64,000 nt of DNA from the NCBI GenBank assembly GCA_032622095.1, contig CP136066.1, positions 172,049,164 to 172,113,163 on the forward strand, written 5' to 3'. This DNA is from Siphonodentalium dalli. Taxonomy: Eukaryota; Mollusca; Scaphopoda; Gadilida; Siphonodentaliidae. Of this stretch, positions 1 through 12,019 are shown piece by piece; positions within the stretch are counted from its first letter, which is position 1; each line of letters starts with the position of its first letter. The notes under the pieces are model-generated. The model had not been told where the DNA came from, ran no database searches, and worked only from the letters and a program-made list of their open reading frames with translations. Both the position numbers and the translations under genes were made by a program.

Positions 1-128
1 TGTTACTAAAATGTTCTAACTTTCAGCACATTATTGACTCAAAATGCGGCGATTCTAGGCAGACTATATCTACCTAAAACAAGTTCTATTATAAGCTGAT
101 AATGTGACGGTTTTCGGGAGAACATGCT
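1..128. repeat. Family B element, partial copy
   Basis: This is the end of a family B element cut by the window edge. It shows the family core (a segment ending in TTATTGACTC, then AGGCAGACTATATCTACCTA) and the family end TTTTCGGGAGAACATGCTG. The family is defined by the better copies at 54407-54754 and 61673-62013. Confidence 0.65.
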
Positions 129-764
129 GAAGAAAAGGTACATTTTAATGATAGACTTACATCTCAAAGTAGCATATATAATAACTACTTAGTGAATTAA
201 CATTGCGATTCAACATTCCATTGTTGTTTTGATCCTTCTCTCTGATTTTTGGCGCTCATTCAATGGCTGTTGTTGAATAGACTGGTTCCAGGTCAAAAAC
301 TGCGATAATCTCAAAGTGTCAAGTTATTATAGGGAAGACTGAACGCTCAGATAATTTGGCATAAACTATAATTTGATATTACTTTGTATTAAAGACTGTA
401 CACTTTACATGTTTGGCAATGCATATAGCCATGAGGTGATGCATGGTATATAGTGTACATGTTTCCTGTACTGGAGTACAAATTACTGGTAAACACCATA
501 CAAGTACAGCCATTACAAAAGTTAGTTCAGAGATAATGTTACAAACAATGAATGTGCTCACTGGAGGAACCTCAAAGTCATTTTACAGCAGTTGTCATAG
601 TTCTGTCCCCCTGTAGCACCATGTTCAATGTTTCAGCGCTGTGCACCCATTCTTTGTATGAAGTATAAGTTATAATACCAATCGGTACATCGACTGTTCC
701 CAGAGTACTGTATCTGTATATTTGATGAATATCATCACTTCATATACATGTAGCACCGCAATTA

Positions 765-1125
765 ACAGCACAACATATACTGGCGCAAATACGCACATAT
801 TCGACCTATAATTTGAAATATGTACATAATGTGATAATTTGATTATGAAATAAGTAGATAATGCTGTCACAGCCGTTATTTCGTTTATGGCGGGGACCAC
901 AATGAAAACAAATGTTAAGAGCGTATACCTGGATAGTCGGGAACTGGCTTATTTGTAACACTATCCGCACATAATCTGCTTAGAATCGCCTCATTACGAG
1001 TCGATAATGTGACTAAAATGCTCTTATTTTCAGTACATTATCGACTTAAAATGAGGCAATTCTAAGCAGATTATCTACCTAAAACAAGTTCTTAATAAGC
1101 AGATAATGTGTGGGTTTTGTTGGGC
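765..1125. repeat. Family B element, near full length but diverged
   Basis: The layout matches other family B copies: GCGCAAATACGCACATATTC at one side, then GGCGGGGACCACAATGAAAA, an AAGAGCGTA motif, and a palindromic core. In that core TCTGCTTAGAATCGCCTCAT is mirrored by ATGAGGCAATTCTAAGCAGA, followed by AATAAGCAGATAATGTG. No coding capacity is visible. The ends are too worn to call a target duplication. Confidence 0.65.
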
Positions 1126-2066
1126 TCAAGTCCGTGGAGGTGATTTTGCTTAGCAATCGATCATGAGAGTTATCAGACTCGCATATCGAGCATGTTTGAG
1201 ATTTTACCGATTCGCGAGGTCTGTTGTTCAAGTGTGCGCGGTATATACGCAAGCCAGTTTGCTCAGCAATACACGCAGTGTGGAAATGTGTCTCTATACA
1301 ACCAGTTTTTGTTAACACAATTTTTCTCGTTCAAATGGTGATATCTGTTCAATTCAATCTGGAATAAACCAAGAATATATCTTTCGGTTCGGAATGTGAC
1401 TATTTTGATTATCTATATCGGTACATCGGGGGTTATCGCAATTTACTATCAGTTAATAATGGTAGCCTTTTTAGTGTATTCAGCTTTGAATGCAGATTTG
1501 CTCCAGATATATTTCGCATCACAACTGACGCCTGACCAAATTGATGAAAGAAAAGACAGGTAGTTTAGAGCTAAATGCTGTTTTTCGGAGTATGTGATAT
1601 TAATTGACCATATTGTCTGGTTTTGTTTAATGACGTTTCAAAAATAATTAGTAAATGGAGTTGGTGGCCTATCATGGTGCCAATCGTAGATCGATACATG
1701 TAAACGATCTAAATAATCGAATTTCAAAACCGGTAGTCGTCGATATGAAGACATCTCCGCGGTATAGGATTATCTTTGCAATTAAAGGAAATAACGGCGA
1801 TCATATATAGATTGAAACCGGTTGCATAAAACATGCTGTGCATATATCAATACTCGTTTGATTCATTTCAATTATGATCAACCGTGGGAAACGTCGGGGC
1901 GCACACATACACCATGCACTAATGAAAGGAATAATTCGAATAACTCAATTATATCATAAAGACTCATTCCGCAGAAATATTTAGTCTGAGTCTCCACTAT
2001 GGATGTTGATTGTATCCACTGCTATCCAGGGAGTGTTCGCGATTTGGGTTGTGAACGGTGTCTGTG
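1126..2066. other. Unassigned AT-rich stretch
   Basis: I see no gene, clear repeat boundary or long hairpin here. Reading frames are short and interrupted. Confidence 0.4.
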
Positions 2067-2384
2067 CAACATATTCTCGTGTAAATAGGTTCAAATAGGA
2101 CCTAGGTTCATGTGGAACTTATTTGATTCTGAAAAAGCTCAAAAGGGGCTAAAAACCCGTCATTTCGTTGAATTGCGCGGGCCCCAGTGAAAACAATTAT
2201 AAAGAGCGTTAATCTGAGACGTCGTGTCGATGAAAAAATAGATTAATTAGCGCCTAAATGAGCTTATTTAGAATTGCAATAAGCTCACACACGACTGTTT
2301 TGATCGTGTCCCATTTAGGTTCACATAGAGCTTAATTCAGATTAAAATAATCCCTATATGGGCTTATTTCGTGAGAACAGGCTG
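2067..2384. mobile_element. Family B-related element (variant B')
   Basis: It has family B-type ends (CAACATATTCTCGTG at one side, CGTGAGAACAGGCTG at the other) around a different core (AATGAGCTTATTTAGAATTG, and CCTATATGGGCTTATTTCG). It shares the AAAGAGCGTT motif. The 7-bp flanks GTCTGTG and GTCTATT agree at five of seven positions, consistent with a worn 7-bp target duplication. It is non-coding. A related element lies at 39633-39905. Confidence 0.55.
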
Positions 2385-2538
2385 GTCTATTGACAAATAG
2401 TAAATCTGATAGATTGAGTCAATCATATCATCAAAAGCGTGTGTCGTAAAATCTGGGGAAGGTACATTGTGCGTTCAGTGGCTGCGAAATAAACTACCTA
2501 GTTTATAAAATAAAGTTAGTTGGTGAAAATGAGCTTAA

Positions 2539-2653
2539 CCCTATCTATACTAAATACTCATTGGCGAGTAGTTCTCTTAGGAAATGTTCAGATAATAAGT
2601 TCAACAATATACTTTCATAACTAAATGGGAGAATCCATTTATTATAGAAAGGG
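2539..2653. mobile_element. Family C TTAA-site MITE, short copy
   Basis: It follows a TTAA (2535-2538) with the family C end CCCTATCTATACTAAATACT and finishes at TTATAGAAAGGG. The internal family sequence GGAAATGTTCAGATAATAAG is present. TTAA targeting with CCC-starting ends is characteristic of piggyBac-type elements. The copy is internally deleted and non-coding. Confidence 0.6.
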
Positions 2654-4187
2654 CTATGGGCTAAGTTTCTTTACTTTAGTAGACAGAAAAATGTCGCAAA
2701 GTATTTTATTTAAAAAATTTTTTTTTATTGAAATCAAGAACAAGGCATGTTGACAATAAACCAAACGGGCAAAACCTATAGATACATAATTTCACATATT
2801 TTATATTTCGTTTTGTCTACCATATAGGCTGCTGTGATATTGCTGTTACATTCAAATTATACTTGATATATACTTATAACCAAACACCCTCTACATTCAC
2901 ACAATTAGAATCAGTACATTTCGCCATATAGTTTACATGAACGTTTCCGAGGTTCATAAACCAATAACTGAATTCGAAATTTCATAAAATGCCGTGATTC
3001 ACATACGTCACATCAAATCGTGTGCACGCGCTCGCTGCGTGTTGTTCTTGGTAGAATTTGTTTGAATTTGAACAATGTTACTTACAGTTGTTTGGTAGTT
3101 CATGTTATTAATGCTCTATTAAAATAGACTGCTATATGAATAGGATTTACTTGAATATTGATTGGATTTATTAGTTATGACCGGCAGAGTCATTAAAGTC
3201 CCACTTAATTTCGAATCCCCAAATAACATTATATAAAACATTCCATTTGAAAGACAGTTAAAAAACAGTGTATTATCAACTTATCCGGTCGAATAAACTG
3301 TGAACATGTTTGTGTCAAGGTACCGACGTGTGTGCTGTGGTTAGTTTCGATCTGGTCTCTACTGCCAGTTTATTATTCCCAATTGAAGGGGGAAAACTCT
3401 ATCTCATAGTAGTGAATTATGACGCATTCTGTGGTAATAACGGGGGAAGTCTGAGAATCTCTGTCACTGTGTGGACACTCCTAGGCCACAGCTGTTCCGT
3501 ATTCAAGCAGAATATATATTTTTGGTTTATCTTCCAAATGATATATAATATAGAATATATTGTAAACAATGTGATCTGTGCATTCAAAAATTAAACTAAT
3601 CCTTTTGGTATTGACACACTATGTTAATTACTCAGTCGGTTAAAATACAATGACCCGAATCTACATTCAAGTCATTTCTGAAATACACATCTATCATCTG
3701 TTTTCAACTTTCGGCACACAAGTGAGATAAATAAATAGAATATATGTGAAGAAGTTTTCATATAAAGGACGGTTAATCCCAATTCTATCTATACTAAATA
3801 TAAAGTTAAATAGTATTGTCGAACATCATTAACCAATCCCCAGCCCAAAGTACTCGATGACTAATTAACAAAACCCCATTGGATAATCTGATTTGATACC
3901 AAATCGACCAAACTATCCAAAGCCAGTTTTCCAGAAACGAGGCCAATAAAATATGAGTGGAAAAAATTGCAATGAACTTCATTTGTAAAAAGCACTATTT
4001 AGTGTTACTTTATAAGTAAAAGACCAACAACTGATGCTGTTTAGTATGCTAGTCAAGTATGTTCTGTTACTAAACATGTGTATATACTTTTCAGCATGCA
4101 AATTTATTATTCAAACTAACTTTTACTTTTATTGCCGTCGCACGATGGACTGATTCCAACCAAAGCAGTCGCCATATTGGGTATTGA
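2654..4187. other. Unassigned AT-rich stretch with repeat scraps
   Basis: No supported gene. A family C end fragment (TTCTATCTATACTAAATATA) lies near 3782. About 35 bp around 3735 (AATAAATAGAATATATGTGA and following) recurs near 5149. The reading frame at 3310-3594 has no recognisable domain and was not accepted. Confidence 0.4.
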
Positions 4188-4422
4188 CCCTTTATATACT
4201 AAATACTCATTGACGAGTAATTATCTATTAGGAAATTATCACATAATAAATTCAACATTCAACTTATTATCTAAATATTTCCTTCCAATAAATATGACTT
4301 CTGCAAGTTTATTAATTGAGAAATCTGCTTAATTTTCATGAAAAACCTCCAGATGAATTAACAGACCATTACTATGTATAATTTTATAACTTAGTGTGAT
4401 AATCCATTTAGTTTAGAGAGGA
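4188..4422. mobile_element. Family C TTAA-site MITE, diverged copy
   Basis: The left end CCCTTTATATACTAAATACT follows TTGA, probably a mutated TTAA. The right end, AATCCATTTAGTTTAGAGAG and a few more bases, is followed by an intact TTAA at 4423-4426. The family interior is recognisable: the ACATAATAAATTCAACATTC part, and a block with the pattern of AATAGACCATTCC. It is non-coding. Confidence 0.55.
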
Positions 4423-4762
4423 TTAACACCACATGGGCGTGGCTATATGCTATGCTTTATGTTATGCTTTATATCTATGTACGACATGGATTCACATATT
4501 ACGAAGAGATGCGTGAGGTATATATACAAGGTGCATGGTAATTAAGTGCAATATTATACATATATACATTGGCGGTATGAATGCGTTGTCATTCCTCTGT
4601 CATCATTATCATCATCATTCGCATAATCATCATTATATCTAGCATTATCACGTCGTCCGCGTTAATGTTTACATATATATGAGTTAGTCGTTCAAACACT
4701 ATTTAGTCAATTATTCATCTTGTTCATATATGTCATACGGATAATTCATTCGAAAATACCAC

Positions 4763-4763
4763 C

Positions 4764-4798
<35 letters not shown>

Positions 4799-4799
4799 C
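4763..4799. repeat. (CAA)n microsatellite
   Basis: About twelve uninterrupted CAA triplets. On the minus strand they create a leucine run in a spurious reading frame. Confidence 0.95.
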
Positions 4800-5478
4800 G
4801 TCATCATAGCTATATATAGTCTCCTTTGATGCGAGGGCGTGTCTGACTTGGAATTGTCAACTTTCCAATTGCACACCCCAAACCTGAGTTTAGTGTGTCT
4901 GTCATTTGCAGAATGTGTTCCCCAGAGGGTGAATTTAGTGACGCTGTTCCGCATTCCGGGCTAGCATAACTATATTCACCATATGTGGACCTCATTTTGT
5001 ATGGCCTCGTCGGCTATGGGAGACACAGACTCAGATTGAAGTTCCCAAATGATGAATATTTTGATGTACACCCATGTGACCCATTGGGAACCTCGATTTA
5101 ATCAATGTGTCGTATGCCAATTTGGGGATATGGAGAAACTAAACCAAAAATAAATAGAATATATGTGAAGAAGTTTTTATAGGAATTTGATAATAAAGAA
5201 ACTTTCCAGAGATGATGAGGCCTAAGCAGAAACAGGTCCCCAGAGGGTAGCCCGCTAAACTCGGGTTTGACCAGAATTTCCAAGTCCAGGAAACTTCATT
5301 TGTACCCCGTTGTGTTAGAATTTCCCAACTAGTACATCGAGCTTTCCGAATGTTGAACACATGCATCATACGTGTAACACCCCACCCCTTTGGTTGGAAA
5401 TTTCTAATCGATGACCACGTCAGTCCAAATAAATTGACAGAATGTAGGGAAATATACGATTATTAGTCTTTAAAAAAT
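4800..5478. other. Unassigned stretch
   Basis: There is no supported gene. Several overlapping minus-strand reading frames occur without known motifs. A 35-bp block shared with 3735-3770 lies at 5149-5185. Confidence 0.35.
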
Positions 5479-5682
5479 CCTGTCTATACTAAAGCATCAT
5501 TGGTGAGTAGCTGTTCTATAGGAAATGTTCAGATAATAAGTTCAACAAACGACATGTCATTTCCGTCAATAAATAGGGCTCATTTTGCATTTCTATCACC
5601 TTTGCACCCCTCAAATCAATAATAGACACTTTTGGTGTGCACTTTTTAACTGACTGGGAGAATCCATTTAGTATAGAAAGGG
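5479..5682. mobile_element. Family C TTAA-site MITE
   Basis: It begins CCTGTCTATACTAAAGCATC and ends CATTTAGTATAGAAAGGG, directly followed by TTAA (5683-5686). The internal GGAAATGTTCAGATAATAAG and TTAACTGACTGGGAGAATCC blocks match other copies. It is non-coding. Confidence 0.65.
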
Positions 5683-5686
5683 TTAA

Positions 5687-6373
5687 AGCAACACGTTTGA
5701 AACTAAATACTGGCTGGAATATCGAACCATCAGAACAACTTCAACCAACTTTTGATATAAAATGCTCAACTATAATTTTGCGTCAGCAAGAAATGCCCCA
5801 TTGTTTAAAAAATTGGACCAAAGTTGGGGTACTTATACAGACATCGCCCATAGCACCACTGTTTCCACGTCCCTGTGGCGGGGACATCTGAAAAAACAGC
5901 ACCTTATTGTTCTTATCCCAAGTGAACGCGTTCCACAATGCATATAAAATGGGACCTATTAATTCATTAACTTAATTTCTATAACTTAAATAGGTCTTTT
6001 CAAAACACAATTGTTTTCTCCGTGTACCATTACTAGATTTAAATTTTGTATCGATCTGTCTTATCCCACAGGGCGTGTCAAAAGCGAGCAATTGCCACTT
6101 TAATTTGAAGCTAAGATATCATATATTCCTTTAAGACAGCACTGTTCTTGTTTGTTGTACTAAGTTCTTCAATAAATTATCATAATAGTCACCACGACAC
6201 GCGCGTGATTCGACGCTAAACGAATTATCTTGTAGCACAAAATGTCTGAACGTTGTACCATCACCATTAATACCAATTTATAGCCGAAAAATCAGGTCTA
6301 GTTATCTCCGAAATGAGCTTTTTTCTCGTTTACAAGACTTCGAATTGGCTTGATGGGAATCCAACATAGATTT
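5687..6373. other. Unassigned stretch
   Basis: No gene or clear repeat boundary was seen. Confidence 0.35.
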
Positions 6374-6562
6374 CATGGCGGACCGGTTATTCACCCGCGT
6401 GGATGATCTGCTGATGTCTGTCGGACCGGTTATATCGACGTGGATGATGTGCTGATGTCTAATGGATAGCGGAACGGTTATATTCTCGACGTGCACGTGG
6501 ATGATGTGCTGATGTCTAATGGATAGCGGAACGGTTATATTCTCGACGTGGATGATGTGCTC
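6374..6562. repeat. Tandem repeat, ~57-63-bp unit, about 3 copies
   Basis: The block CGTGGATGATGTGCTGATGT, followed by CTAATGGATAGCGGAACGGT and TATATTCTCGA, repeats with small length changes. The last full unit is nearly identical to the one before it. The first unit is diverged (GATGATCTGCTGATGTCTGT). Confidence 0.85.
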
Positions 6563-7561
6563 AACAGTTATGCGGTTTAATGGAGTTGGCCTCTCTCCGG
6601 TTTCTCACGACTAAGTGCTGTGGGGTACCCCATTACTGTACTGCTACATATGTAATATGCAGTTAGGATTGAGATAAATGTGTGATTGTGCGCTATCGGA
6701 CTCTATTAACCGTGCATAAATTGATTGAGTTTGGAGCGATTGTCGATCTTTACAGGCATCGCGGCGTAATAGTTCATATACTATATGGTCGGCCTTCTTG
6801 TAGATCATGCCAAGAATCTCTATACTCTGGCTAACGCCCGTAGAGATCATATTCAACCAGTACAAAACCTTGGAACCTGTTGAAATTTTCACACGGAACC
6901 TTATGAAGTCGAAAAAATAACTCGGGGGAATATATTGCATAGTTATTATCTGTTCCTTAATAATGTACTTCACTGTAGGTGAAGGTCCCAACTCAAAATT
7001 GCATGCTTTTCTATGAATTTTGTGAGCCGATATAGCAATAAACATTGAATTAATTACCCATGAGAAATTCCATAATTGTAAGCGACGCAAAACAAAATCG
7101 CCCACAGTCACTTAAATCGTGAATTAAGAAATATATTCCCTGTGTTATTTTCAACTTTATAAGATTCCCTGTCAAAACTTCCAAGGTGTTGTACTTGTGG
7201 AATATAATCTCTACGTGTGCAGCTGATAGTAGAGATTCATGGCATGGTCTAGCCTTCCTGATGCTGCAACGTTCTAAGGCTACGTTTGCCTGAAACTTTT
7301 CGTGTCATAAAATATTAATGTGACCTTATCGTTTATCACTTTTATTAGGAATTTGCCGTCACATACATAGTACCTGACAAGGTTAAATCGTGAAATCAAT
7401 CATTAAACTTTGAATATAGACTAACTTATACACATCGTACCAGAGGAAAACACTCTGGACTTGAATGTTCACCACTCAAAATATGTAAAAAAAAATAATA
7501 TATATATATATATATATATATTTAGAACAATTGCCAGAAATTTTGCCACGAAAATTTACCA
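6563..7561. other. Unassigned stretch with (TA)n
   Basis: No recognised gene. A minus-strand frame at 6644-7111 is open for 155 codons but has no known motif. A TA microsatellite lies at about 7500-7521. The phrase GTCGATCTTTACAG recurs near 9018, just beyond the Mutator-like element. Confidence 0.35.
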
Positions 7562-7570
7562 GTATCTTAG

Positions 7571-8942
7571 GCTGAAATGGTCACTGTCACCCCCTTTTGT
7601 TCAGTTGGGTACCCAGCTTATTTAAATTTTCAGTTGGGTACCCAGCTTTTGTAGAATTTACAGTTGGGTACCCAGCTTTATGAAATCTCACATTTAATGT
7701 TAGCAAAAAAAGACAATTACAATCTTCAATAATTTTATTTAGGGGATAACAGTGTGGAGTTTTGTGATTTCGGAAAGGTACATGGCGAATATACTGTGGC
7801 AAATTTAGTTAACGAGTATTTGCCACAGTATATTCGCCATGTACCTTTCTGTTATCCCCATTCTAATGCTCTTCGAACTTAAAAATGTTATTTAGACAAA
7901 CAAATGGCTCGTAATTATCAAGGAAATGTGCGGCCATAGAAAACACTCAGCCAATTCACGATTTTTATTTTAAATTTAATGCGCTAGATGAAATATAGTC
8001 CCCCAATTACCATCGCTCTTATCGTTAAAAATACTGATAAACATGAAAAATTGCCACCTCAAATAGAAATAAATATGCACAACAATTAGTTTCTGGCATG
8101 TACCTGATGTCTTTTTCAGATGTTTACCACTTACAAATTGCGGTTTTGATTTTACCGCGATCTTGAAGTTGAATTGAAACAATGGGAAATTGTTTACTCA
8201 ATGCGATGTATTTCACGCCGTGTCTGTCGCGGTTTCATGTCAAGAACTTTTGTCAAATGATATCGAGATACTGACATTGGTGGGGTATAACGTTGTGGTG
8301 TTTTGTATTTTCTGAAAGTACATGTATACAGGGCGAATGTACTGACTGTCAATTTTCGACAAAAGCCACATCGCTGGTTTGTTTATATAGCAACGAGCTA
8401 GTAACGGAAGTCAGTGCTAAGGGCGTCAACTCTATAATCTACTCCGTAACGTCGCCGGCATGTACTGCGTAAGGGTGACGTCATGGAGAGAAATCGGTAG
8501 AGTGACACCAACGTACGTACCTACGAATCTGACTGATCGCCATACTGTTGCGCGAGCGCACGTAATTAAATCACGCTATATTAAATTAAATTAAATAGAT
8601 TAAGTACAATACAGTGAAATTATTTTTTTAATTATTTTGTTTTACATTTTTGCGCACGTTGGCACCTCTCTGGGTGCATTCTAGTTAGTGATTGCCGTCA
8701 GTTGATTGCGAAATAAACATGTTAAATTTGTGAATGCATGAATTATGATGTATATTTGTCACGATGCTTGAAAATAATAGCGGAGATAAATTGCATGCAT
8801 AGGACATAGGTACTGCAGATCGACTGCTCATAAAGCTGGGTACCCAAATGTAAATTTTTATAAAAGCTGGGTACCCAACTGAAAGTTTTTAAAAAGCTGG
8901 GTACCCAACTGAACGAAAGGGGGTGACAATGACAATTTCAGC
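7571..8942. mobile_element. Non-autonomous Mutator-like element (9-bp TSD)
   Basis: The 1372-bp element is flanked by a perfect 9-bp direct repeat, GTATCTTAG, at 7562-7570 and 8943-8951. The ends are inverted: GCTGAAATGGTCACTGTCAC on the left, and on the right the reverse complement of GCTGAAATTGTCATTGTCAC. Just inside each end are three copies of GTTGGGTACCCAGCTT (7596-7682), mirrored at about 8835-8908. Nine-bp duplications and repeat-rich subterminal regions are typical of Mutator-like elements. No transposase frame is visible. The assignment rests on TSD length and ends, not on protein. The element at 63527-63838 is a relative. Confidence 0.8.
7741..7860. repeat. Inverted repeat inside the Mutator-like element
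   Basis: The two arms, GAAAGGTACATGGCGAATAT and its continuation ACTGTGGCAAAT, pair with ATTTGCCACAGTATATTCGC and CATGTACCTTT across a short AT-rich loop. Outer arms GGGGATAACAG and CTGTTATCCCC extend the stem. A diverged third piece lies near 8281-8340. Confidence 0.85.
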
Positions 8943-8951
8943 GTATCTTAG

Positions 8952-10028
8952 GGTAGCGTATAAATTATTATCTGGCTGATATAAACGAGTAAATATTGAT
9001 TGATTTGGCAGCGAGTGTCGATCTTTACAGACTTCTGTGGGACTCAATGATGTTAGTTTGAGTCAAAAGATGAGATGATGATGACATTGATTTTTGAGCT
9101 CTTAAATTTTGGTGGTCGATATATTTTAATATGTATTAATAGATCATAAATGGAACACACATCCTACACAACTCAGGGGGTTAACTACATATATATTGTT
9201 TCTGAAAATTCTGAGTTACATAATAATCGCAATATTGGCGTGGGGTATTCGGACGATCAAAACCACCCCGGTGTGGGAAGGGTTCTACCGTTCTAGTCCA
9301 AGTTGGGCATCTGCTTTTTATGCGATATCCTGCAGCTACCTTCCTGAACGAAATCCGATAAGCAAGAATAGAGCACAAAAGAAAAAAACTCCCCATAAGA
9401 ACTTCTATTACACTGTACTTTTAATTCTATATTAACTGAAAATTTCAGTTGGATCAGGTATTAATCGCCGCAACAGTGATAACTTTTTTGGCAACTGAAA
9501 CTCATCACTGATTGTAATAATTTTTCTCGGGTTTGTTGGGTGTTATAAATATGTTATAATTATGCCATCAGTTTAATAACCGAAATAAACATCACGCGCG
9601 CCATCCGGGCGCTTGTGGTCTTTATTTCGCTTATGAAAAAGACGCCATGATTATAATGTATATCTCGCGTGTGCATTGCTTGAGTATATGTCGTCTATAT
9701 ACGCGTATACGTATAATACACAAGCTTCATATACACGTCGGCTCTTATGTCAGCCTTCAAAATAGTTATACTGGTTTGCAACTGATCGTTTATTATTTGG
9801 TAAGATTTGTTGAGGTTTCAGCCTCTGGACCAGCCGCCATATATATATACCACGACGTTAACGCTATCAAATTTAATAGTGGAGGAAAGACCGAGTATAT
9901 TTAGGGGTGAAATATGTATTCAGGATTCACGCAGGCTAATTGATACACAACCTATTTTATTTTTTATTTAGATTCTAGTGTATACAATAACATACTTGGA
10001 ACAAGAAGTGTTTCAAGAAATACGTTAT
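8952..10028. other. Unassigned stretch
   Basis: Overlapping frames occur on both strands at 9181-9435 but no motif is recognised. No repeat boundary was found. Confidence 0.35.
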
Positions 10029-10469
10029 TATAACACAGTGGTGCAAGATCGGTGGAGAAAACGGTGGAGAGTTTCAAGATGGCGACGGACAAAAGTAGCG
10101 TAAGGTACGTGGTCCAACTCAATGAACGTTTTCTCTCATTTAAGTAATTCATTTCTTTACGACAAAGTTGCACGGGCAGTCGAATTGTGTGTGGAATATA
10201 TACGGCATGTTGTTCAAGTGATATTAAGTATTTTAAGTATGCCAGAAAGGTCAACATGTGGTGAAATTTTTTGTTTACCTTTTGAGGTGGCGAGATTTGT
10301 GCATTTTTGTGTATAAATTGTGAATCCGACGGGATTCAGACGGAATCCTAACGGTTGTGTGTGCTATAGAGTAGATGAAGTTACATTAGTAATGGAATTT
10401 ATACTTAACATCACACTTAGGACTAATTAAATTGGTAAAAATGAAATTATTTTCTAAATTGTCAAAATG

Positions 10470-10546
10470 GCGTTGCAGATGAAGACAATTTACACATTAA
10501 TGATGCCGGTGTAGAGTACAATATTTATGATGGTGTAGAGTATTTT
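10470..10546 (+). repeat. GRTGGTGTAGA-type subterminal repeats, left side
   Basis: There are three related motifs, GGCGTTGCAGATGAAG, GATGCCGGTGTAGAG and GATGGTGTAGAG, lying 436-512 bp from the left end of the CACAGTG element. They mirror the motifs at 13139-13260. Confidence 0.55.
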
Positions 10547-11093
10547 CTAAATTAAAATACATGGATGTAATTGTAAGCAATCAACGTCGTTTGTGATGTC
10601 ATTTCGGACGTATAGACCTAATTATCAATGTCAAGCATTATAGGCATACAGTATAGGCTATTTTGTACGGCAATTTCGGCCTCTGACACATACATTGGCC
10701 TGTGCATAAACGACGTTGATTCCATAATTATATTGTCTAACGTACAGAGAAAATATTTGCATTTATATCGGAAAAGTCTTTTTATTGAAATATAATGAAT
10801 TTAAATATATTAAAGAGTCTAGATATGATCAGTTGGATTGTATCGGTATCTGGCGATCATGGATGAAGGTCATAAATAGACACACGTATCTCTATATAGA
10901 TGAGTGGAATGTATCGATAGGACTATAATAGCCCTATGCCTACTTAATAGAGATGACAAACATCAGAAATTATTGTTATTAAGAGTAATTTGGAACCTTA
11001 TTTGGACTCTTTCGCCACGTCCCTGTATACATATATTGAACTTGCTCTCCATAACCTTACTTGTGACTGTGTCGTTTTTTTTTATATTTAAGA

Positions 11094-11448
11094 ATGAAGC
11101 AATGGAAGAATCCTTCAACGAAGAATCAGGCTCAACGTCTCAGACAACGAGTGGTGAATCGGACTCGGACAAGCGATTCAGATATGTGTGTGCATATTGT
11201 GCATTTCTAATTCCTTCAACACGACAAAGCACGAGAACTTGATACACACACACATTCACAACCACTTCCGTGTGGTGATGGTGCCCAAAGGTTTAATGAG
11301 AAACATGTGTTGCTTGCACATCGTCCAAAGCACGGCGATGGATCTAAATTTGAATTTGAATTTATCTTTTTAAGAGTAAATATATATGTTACGTATATAT
11401 GTTATGCGTTACTGAATAAAGAGGCAGGGTCTATTTTGTTTATACTTT
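11094..11448 (+). pseudogene. Possible exon relic: acidic segment plus C2H2-finger-like segment
   Basis: A splice-acceptor-like tract (TCGTTTTTTTTTATATTTAAG) precedes 11094. One frame then encodes an acidic, Ser-rich stretch (EESGSTSQTTSGESDSD) up to 11242. In another frame, 11253 onward reads PCGDGAQRFNEKHVLLAHRP, continuing with KHGDGSKF. This resembles the N-terminal finger of ATF2/ATF7-type factors (the Q-R-F, N-E, H, K-H and K-F pattern), but the second cysteine is missing and the two segments are out of frame. A possible AATAAA lies near 11415. It could be a decayed host exon, a captured fragment or chance. It lies within the CACAGTG element. Confidence 0.22.
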
Positions 11449-11520
11449 GAATGGTATTTATTCAATAAAAGGGAAGTTGTCACAAAAATACCATAGCCTG
11501 TAATTGTATAAGCCTTGTCA

Positions 11521-11720
11521 CCAAGTCGCGACCATCAATCCAGACCCGTTCTGTTGTTTTAGTGCTATATGTCAAAGTTCTGTATAGTAGCATTCCATAT
11601 ATGGAGCTTCTGAATGTTCATGAATTCCATATACGGAATGCTACTCCAGACCTTTGACACATGTACGTAGCACTAAACGGAACGGGGCTGGATGGATCCA
11701 ATATGGCCGCGACTCAGTGC
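11521..11720. repeat. Inverted-repeat (fold-back) MITE-like unit
   Basis: The left arm runs AGTCGCGACCAT, CCAGACCCGTTCTG, TTTAGTGCTA and GTAGCATTCCATATATGGA. The right arm is its imperfect complement (TCCATATACGGAATGCTACT, TAGCACTAAACGGAACGGGG, ATGGCCGCGACT). The loop is short. It is non-coding. Exact ends and target duplication are unclear. Confidence 0.75.
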
Positions 11721-12019
11721 TAAATCTTATTGTTTATTGTTTATGTCAATGTACATTGGAAAGATATGTATCATGCCTTACGGGGAACGAAATAAGCCTT
11801 AGAATTCACGAATTGCAGACTAACCATTCTTTCCGACGAGTGGGGGTAAACAGGAAGGGCAACATATATTGTACATATCGTGTGTTTATTCTTTATATAT
11901 TCTGAAAGTTTAATCCCCGCCTGACGTCTGCAAATATTTTTTATTCCTGCATGGACACGGTGACATTTTCTCACAGGAAATGGGTTTCTCGCTGGCTCCT
12001 CTGGCTGCGACACTTTCAA

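Noticed and set aside
6644..7111. 155-codon minus-strand open frame
   Set aside because: No recognisable motif, no splice or promoter context and AT-rich composition like its surroundings; chance remains the simplest view.
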